Below are positions 18,025-25,746 of a stretch of 37,844 bases of DNA, one piece after another. The position numbers were made by a program, and so were the translations under genes. The notes under the pieces were generated by a model. That model saw nothing but the letters and a program-made list of their open reading frames with translations. It had not been told where the DNA came from and ran no database searches. How positions within the stretch are numbered: the stretch's first letter is position 1; the number at the start of each line of letters is the position of its first letter. Origin of the DNA: Phycisphaerae bacterium (GTDB lineage: Bacteria > Planctomycetota > Phycisphaerae > UBA1845); the NCBI GenBank assembly GCA_029260025.1, contig JAJDDZ010000083.1, forward strand, positions 1 through 37,844. The letters run 5' to 3'.

Positions 18025-20352
18025 ATGCGCTGCTCACCGAAGATTCACGGTTTGAAACAGTTCCCAAACTCCTGTCCTCAAGACGATAAGATCCTTGCGC
18101 GGATGACTGGGCGCGCGCATCTGATATCCGCTTGCGCTCTGCTCTTCATACTCGCTACGTCGCCACAGGCGGCGGTCGCGCAGACAGAATACGACTTTGA
18201 CAATGACGGATACGTCGGCGTCGTCGACTTCTCCTATCTCACCGCCTGCCTGTCATTCTCGGGTCCCGATCGAACACCACTATTCGGCGAGTGCGTGCCC
18301 ATATTTGACAGCGACGCCGACCACGACATTGATCTTGTAGACATCGCAGCGATGCAGCGAGTTCGGGGACACTTGCCGATCCCATTGCGGAATAAGCTGG
18401 GAGACGTGCTGACGATGGTCGAGACAGCGCCGTATAGCGGGCGACAAACTTGCGCGGGTAACTGCCACGCTCACGCCATCGACCATATCACCAATGGGCT
18501 CCACTTCCAGCAGGGTCGCACAGACATTGACGGTCATCTCGACATGCGCGACGACATATTCGAAGATGGTCGGCCATGGCATTTCAGCCGCGGGCGGTAC
18601 GGCCGGTGGTTCAATGGGTTGGAGATGACCAGCAAGGACAACACCAACGAGTCGGAATTCGGAATCACTACGTTCATGTGGGTACGGGACTGCATGGGGT
18701 GTCATCCCGGGAGCGGTCCGGGCGAATTCGACCGCGACGGAGAGTGGCTTTACAAGTATTACGAGGATACTGAGCAGTTTCAGTTCGGGTTTGAGCGTTT
18801 GAATAAGACGGCCAACGAGGTCTTGTTTGACGGTGATTACACTCGCCTGGACATGGTCACCGGCGAGGTCACACCGGCTCCGTGGGATGTATCCGGCTTG
18901 GCGGGGCCAGACTGTTTGATGTGCCATCGTGCGGACAGGGTCGTCACTAACGGCGAAACGATGAACCATACTTGGCGTGCAGCTACGATGGCGGCCGGGG
19001 AGAATCTCGTCGATGATCAAGGTGCATCGGTCCCCGCGTTTGCTGCCGCCGGTACCGCAGGACAAGGCTGGTTTTCCAGTCTCGTTTACGAGAACCAAGT
19101 AGCCAGCACGCTTCAAATTGACTACGCCACAGGCGTTTCCAACGGGAGTCTGATTGCAGATGAGGGTCACGGAGGCGCTCTAAGCCTTTCACCTAGCTCT
19201 TTGACAGAGAAAGCGGCGGATCAAGTCTGCGCACGCTGTCACTTTCAGACGATACAGTTTGCGGGGGTTTGGTTTGATACGCGCGACGTCCACTATTCAA
19301 AATTCAACAACCTCAGCGACGACGATCCCCAAAACGACATCCCGCCTGAAAAATCTACCACGTGCAATTTCTGTCATCCAGGTGACGTGAGCCACAACTT
19401 CGCAAAGGGAAACAGTCCGACTAGATTCTGGCGAGATGAACTTGATTGGGCACCACCGTTCAGATCGTGTAGAGAGTGTCACCTCGCCGATAGCGTCACG
19501 CGACATCCGGATGCGCCTGAAGTTCCAGGTCAGGATTACATTCCCGCCCACGACGGTGTGATGATTGAACGACTCTCATGCCAGACCTGCCATATTCCAT
19601 ATGGGGTCATGCCTTATACCGCCGTTTTCGATTCAACTGTCACGGGGAGTTTTGGATTCACTCCGGCCAGGCTCTTTTATTCGGCGGACCCTCTCGACCC
19701 TACAAACGATGACAAGAGTCGTTGGTATCCACCATTTGTTTTTAAGACTGACAGTGACGGCGTCGAGCGACTGTTTCCGGGCGGGACCGTTCCCACCGTC
19801 TACTGGGGAGATTGGAACCAGAACGGGACACCGGAGAATCTGCAAGATGACACAATCTCTCCTGTCATAACCTGGCGGATGCGGCAGCTCACCGGGGGGG
19901 CGCCCCTTGCGGGCGTGACGGACGACAATGGAGATGGGGTCCTGGAGGTAAACCGGCCTTCCGAAATCCTCTCGTATATCCAGCTACTCAAAGGCAACGA
20001 TAGTCATGGACGGCAAGTGGCTGCCAATCCTGTGCTGGTCAAAGGAAAGCGCGTTTGGTACGAGGATGCTACGTCTCCGAACCTTATCAGTTCCTTCGAG
20101 CACGTCGGCAAGGGGATTGCCATGGAGGATTGGTCACCCTATGTGTATGGGATTGACCATAACGTCCTTGTGAAGGAAGAGGCGTGGGGGTTTGGCGATA
20201 TTCACCCGGAGTCGGGATGCCAGGATTGCCACAGCCCTGATACTCACACATCCCCAGTTTTTGACCGTCTCGTGCTCGTGGATCCTTGCGACGAGAATGG
20301 CCAGCCGGTGTACCAGACGGTGCGTGAGATGACTGGTCTGAATCCGCCGTAG
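18025..20352 (+). CDS. Exported octaheme c-type cytochrome with N-terminal dockerin-like EF-hand domain (paralog 2)
   Basis: This 775-residue protein has the same plan as the protein at 917-3235. It has a charged N-terminus, an export segment (about 33-53, ending AVAQ), two calcium loops (DFDNDGYVG, DSDADHDID; about 55-110) and eight heme motifs. The first motif is non-standard: C143-AGN-C-H, that is CX3CH, where paralog 1 has CGPCH. The other seven are CxxCH at C223, C297, C402, C447, C482, C519 and C732. Blocks such as NFAKGNSP, RHPDAPEV, YEDATSP and REMTGLNPP are shared with paralog 1. The enzyme class is unknown. It is the last gene of the rightward cytochrome locus and faces the leftward aromatic-acid operon; no clear terminator was found. 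Confidence 0.85.
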   Translation: MRCSPKIHGLKQFPNSCPQDDKILARMTGRAHLISACALLFILATSPQAAVAQTEYDFDNDGYVGVVDFSYLTACLSFSGPDRTPLFGECVPIFDSDADHDIDLVDIAAMQRVRGHLPIPLRNKLGDVLTMVETAPYSGRQTCAGNCHAHAIDHITNGLHFQQGRTDIDGHLDMRDDIFEDGRPWHFSRGRYGRWFNGLEMTSKDNTNESEFGITTFMWVRDCMGCHPGSGPGEFDRDGEWLYKYYEDTEQFQFGFERLNKTANEVLFDGDYTRLDMVTGEVTPAPWDVSGLAGPDCLMCHRADRVVTNGETMNHTWRAATMAAGENLVDDQGASVPAFAAAGTAGQGWFSSLVYENQVASTLQIDYATGVSNGSLIADEGHGGALSLSPSSLTEKAADQVCARCHFQTIQFAGVWFDTRDVHYSKFNNLSDDDPQNDIPPEKSTTCNFCHPGDVSHNFAKGNSPTRFWRDELDWAPPFRSCRECHLADSVTRHPDAPEVPGQDYIPAHDGVMIERLSCQTCHIPYGVMPYTAVFDSTVTGSFGFTPARLFYSADPLDPTNDDKSRWYPPFVFKTDSDGVERLFPGGTVPTVYWGDWNQNGTPENLQDDTISPVITWRMRQLTGGAPLAGVTDDNGDGVLEVNRPSEILSYIQLLKGNDSHGRQVAANPVLVKGKRVWYEDATSPNLISSFEHVGKGIAMEDWSPYVYGIDHNVLVKEEAWGFGDIHPESGCQDCHSPDTHTSPVFDRLVLVDPCDENGQPVYQTVREMTGLNPP

Positions 20353-20483
20353 TCTGTCGCGGTTACTCCGTCGGCTGACCGGCGCTACCCATGGTATCCG
20401 ATGATCACAAAGGGCATCGCGTTCTGTCGGGGAGCGGATCGGAGACTGCGCCGTCTCGGTGGTTCGACGGGAGGATAGCTTGG

Positions 20484-21095
20484 CTACTCGAAGTCAGCGC
20501 CGGATGAGACGGCACGATCTAACTGTCGCAACCATTGCTTTACTTCTTGACGATCTACCATCTTCAGAAGTTCTTCGTCCAGTGCGCTCGCAAAGGCTGC
20601 ATCGAACGTGACTGGATCGACGCCTTTTCGCGGCTGACCGTCTGGATCGAAGTTCGCTATTAGGAAGCTAATCCAGTTGCCCAAATAACATCCAAACGAT
20701 GAGCCGACCAGCTCAGCCCCAGGTGCCCAGGGATCGCAACGAACGACTGCGCCGCGGGCCGGACCGTTTTCGAAGATGAGCCAGTCTCGCTCACCGCCTA
20801 GTTCGCCGCGGACCGGAACGAGATTTCCGCCGGATGGGGATGCTTTTCCGCTGCGAATGGCTGCGAGGATCTCCTCTACATGCCAAAGGTGAAATCCTGG
20901 TGACGATCCCGCCACATCCACGCGCAATCCGTCACACGTCGAGAGAAAGATCGTCAAATCCCTTGGTAGGGGCCCTACGGTCTTTTCTAATTCCGCGAGG
21001 GATGCGGCTGTCGCTGGTGGTCGGATTCTGACGCGAGCTCCAAAATGGGCTGAGAGGCGATTGAGACCGTGGTCGATGGTGCATTCATGGATCAT
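20484..21095 (-). CDS. SMI1/KNR4 (SUKH)-family protein
   Basis: This 203-residue cytoplasmic protein has a SUKH/SMI1-KNR4 pattern: LAELEKTVGPLPRDLTIFLS near the N-terminus, then a Gly- and Trp-containing core (DWLIFENG) and a GNWISFLIANF helix. Family members serve as immunity proteins or regulatory adaptors; no toxin gene is seen beside it. AAGGAG lies 7 bases before the ATG at 21095. It begins 23 bases after the korB-like gene, so it is probably the last gene of the long leftward operon. Its job there is unknown. Confidence 0.65.
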   Translation of the reverse strand: MIHECTIDHGLNRLSAHFGARVRIRPPATAASLAELEKTVGPLPRDLTIFLSTCDGLRVDVAGSSPGFHLWHVEEILAAIRSGKASPSGGNLVPVRGELGGERDWLIFENGPARGAVVRCDPWAPGAELVGSSFGCYLGNWISFLIANFDPDGQPRKGVDPVTFDAAFASALDEELLKMVDRQEVKQWLRQLDRAVSSGADFE

Positions 21096-21117
21096 AGTCT
21101 AACTCCTTGTTTTTCCA

Positions 21118-22434
21118 TTACGACCCCGTATTGGCGAGATCGATCCCAAATCTGATCGCCTCAAGGTTTTGGTCTCGATACTTGCCTCTTGCACCTGACG
21201 CGGCGATGTTGCGGAACGTTTCCGGGTCCATCCACTTGCCTTTTACGATTGCGAATGCGAGGAGAGCAAGGGCGCCAGATGCCTTCCCGGCGCTCTTTTC
21301 CACAGCCTTTCGATCTACGCGCTCTATGCGAGCTGAGGTCGGCGGTAGTTCGAGATCAGCGTCCGCAAAAACGATCGCTTCGGGAGAAAACTGATCCCAG
21401 TCTTGAATTCGGCGGACGCCATCTTCAGTTAGCACGAGCAGCAATTCAGCGTTGTCAACGCCGGTGTAGTTGATGGGTGAGTCTGACAGGATCAGGTTTG
21501 AAACGGAATGTCCTCTCCGAACGGTAATTGGGAAGTCGTCCTGTTGCGCCGCGAATAGGCCGGCGGCAACGGCAATATCTCCGACTACGCCAACCGCGGA
21601 ACGGATGCGCTGTCCCGCTGAACCGGCGACGCAAAACTCTGTACGTCGTGGCCATAAGAGTTCGGGGGGCGAGATTCGTCCGTTTTTATCATCCTCGGGA
21701 GTAGGGTGGTTTTTCCGAGGCGTCGGCGATGCCGCCATGTTTCTACTTTTGGGGTTGTTGCGGATTTCTCCTAGGGGCATGTCCATTGAGTCCGCGAGCT
21801 CTGTCAGCGTCTTGCGGTTAAGGTGATTTCGCTCGGTATAATACGCGACACACAGTTCCCAAACGTCAATCAACGCGAACCCGCGTGTGCGGATGGCTTT
21901 TTCGAGATGGGCGGGCATGTCCGCGTCAAACGCCGTGAAGCGACCAACATAAGATGCGCCACTTACAGCGGCAGTCTGACAAATATCGAACGGATAATCC
22001 GTCGAGCCATCTGGCGTCGTTGTCGTAAGTGCACACTGGGGGGTCGTTGCAGAATGTTGGCCACCGGTCATGCCAAAATTGAAGTTGTTGCAGACGACTA
22101 CGTTGATATCTGCGCCACGCCGGGCGGCGTGAACGAGATGGGCTGTACCGATTCCACATCCTCCGTCGCCAATAAGTACGACGACGGTTGTATCTGGCTT
22201 TGCTCGTTTGATACCCTCTGCGTAGGTGATCGACCTTCCGTGTAGTCCATGAAACGTATGACAATCGAGGTAGCGGTCCGAAATCCCAACACAGCCAATA
22301 TCCGAGACGATGCAAACGTCTGTGGGGGCGAGTCCCATACGATCGAACGCAGAGGACAAGTGCTCGAGCACCATCCCATGCGAACAACCAGGGCAAAACG
22401 CCATGTCATTTCGCTTTACGGCAAGTGTCGTCAT
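21118..22434 (-). CDS. korB: 2-oxoacid:ferredoxin oxidoreductase, fused beta (TPP) and gamma subunits
   Basis: The N-terminal part (about 1-220) is the thiamine-diphosphate subunit: CPGCSHG near residue 14, and the TPP motif GDGGCGIG followed by NNFNFGMTGG. After a polar, Pro-rich linker (about 220-265), the C-terminal part (about 270-430) is a gamma domain (AGSAGQRIRSA, then VRRGHSVSNLILSD). It should act with the alpha subunit encoded just upstream, which it overlaps by 4 bases (ATGA). The reaction is a CoA-dependent 2-oxoacid decarboxylation that reduces ferredoxin. The substrate cannot be read from the sequence; 2-oxoglutarate (KorAB) is plausible because such enzymes feed ferredoxin to benzoyl-CoA reductase in Thauera. 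No ferredoxin domain is fused here. Confidence 0.75.
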   Translation of the reverse strand: MTTLAVKRNDMAFCPGCSHGMVLEHLSSAFDRMGLAPTDVCIVSDIGCVGISDRYLDCHTFHGLHGRSITYAEGIKRAKPDTTVVVLIGDGGCGIGTAHLVHAARRGADINVVVCNNFNFGMTGGQHSATTPQCALTTTTPDGSTDYPFDICQTAAVSGASYVGRFTAFDADMPAHLEKAIRTRGFALIDVWELCVAYYTERNHLNRKTLTELADSMDMPLGEIRNNPKSRNMAASPTPRKNHPTPEDDKNGRISPPELLWPRRTEFCVAGSAGQRIRSAVGVVGDIAVAAGLFAAQQDDFPITVRRGHSVSNLILSDSPINYTGVDNAELLLVLTEDGVRRIQDWDQFSPEAIVFADADLELPPTSARIERVDRKAVEKSAGKASGALALLAFAIVKGKWMDPETFRNIAASGARGKYRDQNLEAIRFGIDLANTGS

Positions 22435-23588
22435 CGAAGCTGTTCCTCTCCTCTTGCCGCGTTGATCTCTATTTGCTCAATCGCGTCAACAATACGTTGC
22501 GGATAGATGAGTCCTCCGTCGATGCGTTGAATCGATTCGATGAGGACGCCCGGAACTTGTTTGCGTATTTCTTCTACATACAAACCAAGATTCAATTCGG
22601 GGACGATAACGCGGCGAATGGATGGCGTGATCGCCGCTCGCAGGGCGATTTCGGGTACTGGCCATAGGCTAAAGATTGTCAGGTGACTCACCAAGTTCCC
22701 GTGTTCGCGCGATTGTTTGACGGCTTCACGTGCTGCACCGTCGGCAAGTCCGTACGAGATGACAAGTGTTTCGGCGGAGTCGTCGAGATCCGCTTCGACG
22801 AGTTCGAGGGACGCTGCGTTTCCTACGATTTTCGCATTCAGGTGTTTGAGCTTGGCGTCGATCTTCTTGCGATCGATGGTTAGCACGCCGTCTTCGCCGT
22901 GAATCGACCCGGTAAACCGGACTCGTTGGGAACCGCCGATCGGCGCGAAATCCGGGACATCTGATGGATGATCCACATGGTAGGGTTGAAACGTCCCATT
23001 GCTGGTCGCACGTTGGCGGGTAATCGCGGCCGGAAGCTCGACGCTCTCGAGATCGACTGTTTGCCGGGTCATCGCGATTGCTTTGGATGACAAGAGGATT
23101 ACCGGTGTTCGGAGTCGTTCTGCAATATTAAACGCTTCATAGGTAAGACGATAGGCGCTCATCGCGTCGGTCGCCGCGAGTACTGGGATCGGGTAGCTCC
23201 CCGATGTAACGTGTCTTGCGAACATGACATCGCCGTCGCCGGTCGCCGTCGCTCCGCCGGTGGCTGGTCCCATTCGCTGGCAGTCGACGATCACTATGGG
23301 CGTTTCGCCCATTTGTGCGAGGCCGATGTTTTCGCTGTAGAGGCTGATGCCTGGACCGGAGGTTGCGGTCAAGACTTTCGCGCCAGTCATCGCCGCGCCG
23401 ATGCACTGTCCGATGGCGGCGATTTCATCTTCGGTTTGTACGACGGTCCCGCTGCCATCGGCGAACGCGCGAACAATCTCGTTCAGAATGGAACTCGCGG
23501 GCGTGATGGGATATCCCGCCACGAAGTTGCATCCTGCGCGAACTGCCCCGCGAACGATCGCCTGGTTTCCTGTAATGAATTCACGCAC
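22431..23588 (-). CDS. korA: 2-oxoacid:ferredoxin oxidoreductase, alpha subunit
   Basis: This 385-residue protein has the alpha-subunit plan: ITGNQAIVRGAVRAG at the N-terminus, GYPITPASSI, the EDEIAAIGQCIGAAMTGAK and TSGPGISLYSE segments that form the TPP/CoA-facing pocket, and a C-terminal transketolase-like domain. It pairs with the downstream beta-gamma fusion by a 4-base overlap. GTG start at 23588; the nearest purine-rich element (GGGGAG) is about 13 bases upstream, longer than usual. A 33-base gap separates it from the previous 2-oxoacid oxidoreductase set, so both sets are probably cotranscribed. Confidence 0.8.
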   Translation of the reverse strand: MREFITGNQAIVRGAVRAGCNFVAGYPITPASSILNEIVRAFADGSGTVVQTEDEIAAIGQCIGAAMTGAKVLTATSGPGISLYSENIGLAQMGETPIVIVDCQRMGPATGGATATGDGDVMFARHVTSGSYPIPVLAATDAMSAYRLTYEAFNIAERLRTPVILLSSKAIAMTRQTVDLESVELPAAITRQRATSNGTFQPYHVDHPSDVPDFAPIGGSQRVRFTGSIHGEDGVLTIDRKKIDAKLKHLNAKIVGNAASLELVEADLDDSAETLVISYGLADGAAREAVKQSREHGNLVSHLTIFSLWPVPEIALRAAITPSIRRVIVPELNLGLYVEEIRKQVPGVLIESIQRIDGGLIYPQRIVDAIEQIEINAARGEEQLR

Positions 23589-23621
23589 GACTCTGTTGCT
23601 CCCCTCACTCTCTGAACTGGG

Positions 23622-24560
23622 TTACTCTGCCTTCACGTCGGTCGCCAAGAAAGCGCCGTCGTCTTTGGTGGCAGGAAAGGCCTTGGCCATCCCGATTAGG
23701 TATCGCCACTGTTGGTCGATATAGTCCTTCAGACCTTTAGGGTCTGCCGCAACACTCCGATAGCGTTTCTGTTTCTTGACGTAATCTTCAACCGGCGTTT
23801 CGTCGGGTTTCATGTTGATGCGATACCGCTTCCCGTCGAACACTTCATAGACAGGGAACAGTCCCGAGCGAACAGCGGTACTGATTAGATCTGTACTTTC
23901 GTCTGGCTCTGATTTCCAACCGGTGGGGCAGGGCGAGAGGATCAACAGAAAACGAAATCCCTTGGTCGCTCGCGCGAGCTTGATTTTTCTCAGAAAATCG
24001 TCACGGTGCGCGACTGAAAGCGTGGCTGCGTAGGGAATGCGATGCCCGGCCATGATGGCCATAATGTCTTTCTTTCTTTCGCCTTTACCAGACTTGGTCG
24101 TACTGGTCACAGCCCCCTCAGGCGTCGCGCTGCTTCGTTGTCCGCCGGTGTTGCCGTAGATTTCGTTGTCGTAGCAGATGTAAATGATGTCTTCGTTGCG
24201 TTCGGCTGCTGCGGAGAGCGTCGCGATGCCGATATCATATGTGCCTCCGTCGCCAGCCCAGCAGATGATCGGGTTTTTTTCTTTATTGATCGCCGCAATC
24301 GCGGAAATTCCGGACGCCAGCGCGGGCGAACTCGCGAACGTCGCTGCGGCTGTGGGTACGCCGTATCCACTCGTTGGAAAAGCGCCTGCCGTCACGATTC
24401 CACAGCAAGCTGGGATAACCAGCGTCGGTTTTTCTCCAGCGAGTGCCTGGTCTAACCATTGCAGGCCGATCGACATTCCGCATCCGGCGCAATTCGTGTT
24501 CCCCGGTCGAAGCAGGTAGTCGCAGTATTCTTTCGGCTTTGATTCGGCGATGATTGTCAC
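23622..24560 (-). CDS. 2-oxoacid oxidoreductase beta (TPP) subunit, phenylglyoxylate/pyruvate type
   Basis: This 312-residue TPP subunit has GNTNCAGCGMSIG near the N-terminus (cluster cysteines), CCGIVTAGAFP, the TPP motif GDGGTYDIG followed by NEIYGNTGGQRSS, and CPTGW. This is the PorB pattern. The GTG start at 24560 overlaps the alpha stop (GTGA) and has an AGAGGTGG element just upstream; ATG 24578 was rejected as it overlaps more. With the alpha gene and the gamma-flavoprotein-ferredoxin fusion it forms a complete enzyme. The context favours an aromatic 2-oxoacid such as phenylglyoxylate; pyruvate is the main alternative. Confidence 0.8.
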   Translation of the reverse strand: MTIIAESKPKEYCDYLLRPGNTNCAGCGMSIGLQWLDQALAGEKPTLVIPACCGIVTAGAFPTSGYGVPTAAATFASSPALASGISAIAAINKEKNPIICWAGDGGTYDIGIATLSAAAERNEDIIYICYDNEIYGNTGGQRSSATPEGAVTSTTKSGKGERKKDIMAIMAGHRIPYAATLSVAHRDDFLRKIKLARATKGFRFLLILSPCPTGWKSEPDESTDLISTAVRSGLFPVYEVFDGKRYRINMKPDETPVEDYVKKQKRYRSVAADPKGLKDYIDQQWRYLIGMAKAFPATKDDGAFLATDVKAE

Positions 24561-25729
24561 GCTGCCACCTCTTTCCACACTGGCTCGCTTGATTCTTTGC
24601 GTTTAACAAGATCGTCGATGATCTCGTTGATCACCGTTGGCGTCACGTCGCCTCCGCCCAAGCCAACGAGGTAGTCTTGGAGCAGGACGTCGGATCTGCC
24701 TCGAAGAGTCGTCGCGATCTCCTGCCAAAAAATCCCACCCGACCCGGGCGAGTGATTGCGATCGAGTACGCCGACCCGCTTGGCACTACCAATCGCAGCG
24801 GCAAAATCTGAACGAGGGAACGGGCGAAACATCTTCGCGCGGATCATTCCGATTCGCTCTCCCTTGGCTCGCCGCTCTGCGATTACGTTCTTCAGCGTTC
24901 TGGCCATCGTATTGCACGCGACGATAACCGTATCAGCATCCTCGGTTTGCTCCGCCACCAGAGTTCCGGCTGGTTTTCGACCGAAAACCTCCTGGAACTC
25001 GGCAATCGCCTCCGTGAGCACCTCGGGAACTCGGTCCATGGCCTGCTGAATCTCGATCCGATGATGTTCTGTTTCGCGTGGCCACGTAAGACCGCCCACG
25101 GTTGTCGGGTGATCGTGGCGAAGGCGATGGGGGACATTGCACTTGGGCAGAAACGCATCGACTTTTTCTTGCTCCGGAAGGTTGACGACCATCTGGGTGT
25201 GCGATGTTACGAACCCGTCCATCGCGACGAGGGCTGGCAACATGACACGCGGATCTTCGGCAACGCGAAACGACAGGAGAATCGTATCTACGAGGTCTTG
25301 ATGGGAGTCGCAGTAAAATTGAAGCCAAGGCGCGTCGCGAAGCATGAGGCTATCGCCCTGGTCGACCCAAATGTTCCAAGGCGGACCGAGTGTGCGATTG
25401 ACCGCGATCATGACGATGGGAAGGCGATAGTAACCCGCGGCGTACACATTTTCGACCATGTAGGCGAGCCCGTTTGATGAGCTTGCGGTAAAGCTGCGTC
25501 CCCCGGCGAGCGACGCTCCGATGCAAACTCCCATCGCGCTGTGTTCTGACTCGACGGCGATTACACTCCCTTTCGAGAATTCGAAGGCCCGCAGGTATTC
25601 GATGATCTCTGTTTGCGGCGTGATGGGGTAGGCTCCTGCGCAACATCCTCGGGCATTTCGGTTCGCTTCTCCGGCAAGGGCGAGGGCGTTCCCCGCTGCA
25701 TGGTTGCCGGTTACTAGTTCTCTTGCCAT
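24557..25729 (-). CDS. 2-oxoacid oxidoreductase alpha subunit, phenylglyoxylate/pyruvate type
   Basis: This 390-residue PorA/PadG-type subunit shows ELVTGNHAAGNALALA, AGAYPITPQTEI, EFSKGSVIAVESEHSAMG and TASSSNGLAYMVE. A C-terminal domain ends near GGDVTPTVINEI. The start at 25729 was chosen over 25804 because AAGGA precedes it and the overlap with the upstream gene disappears (17-base gap). It lies between the fusion subunit and the beta subunit, matching the alpha-beta order expected for one enzyme. Substrate specificity cannot be read directly. Confidence 0.8.
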   Translation of the reverse strand: MARELVTGNHAAGNALALAGEANRNARGCCAGAYPITPQTEIIEYLRAFEFSKGSVIAVESEHSAMGVCIGASLAGGRSFTASSSNGLAYMVENVYAAGYYRLPIVMIAVNRTLGPPWNIWVDQGDSLMLRDAPWLQFYCDSHQDLVDTILLSFRVAEDPRVMLPALVAMDGFVTSHTQMVVNLPEQEKVDAFLPKCNVPHRLRHDHPTTVGGLTWPRETEHHRIEIQQAMDRVPEVLTEAIAEFQEVFGRKPAGTLVAEQTEDADTVIVACNTMARTLKNVIAERRAKGERIGMIRAKMFRPFPRSDFAAAIGSAKRVGVLDRNHSPGSGGIFWQEIATTLRGRSDVLLQDYLVGLGGGDVTPTVINEIIDDLVKRKESSEPVWKEVAA

Positions 25730-25746
25730 TTCGAGATCCTTTCGCG

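Noticed and set aside
9680-20352. Calling the locus an anammox hydrazine system
   Set aside because: The alpha-like protein is truncated and lacks the expected tyrosine. The octaheme proteins cannot be shown to be hydrazine dehydrogenase, and such domains also occur in non-anammox planctomycetes.
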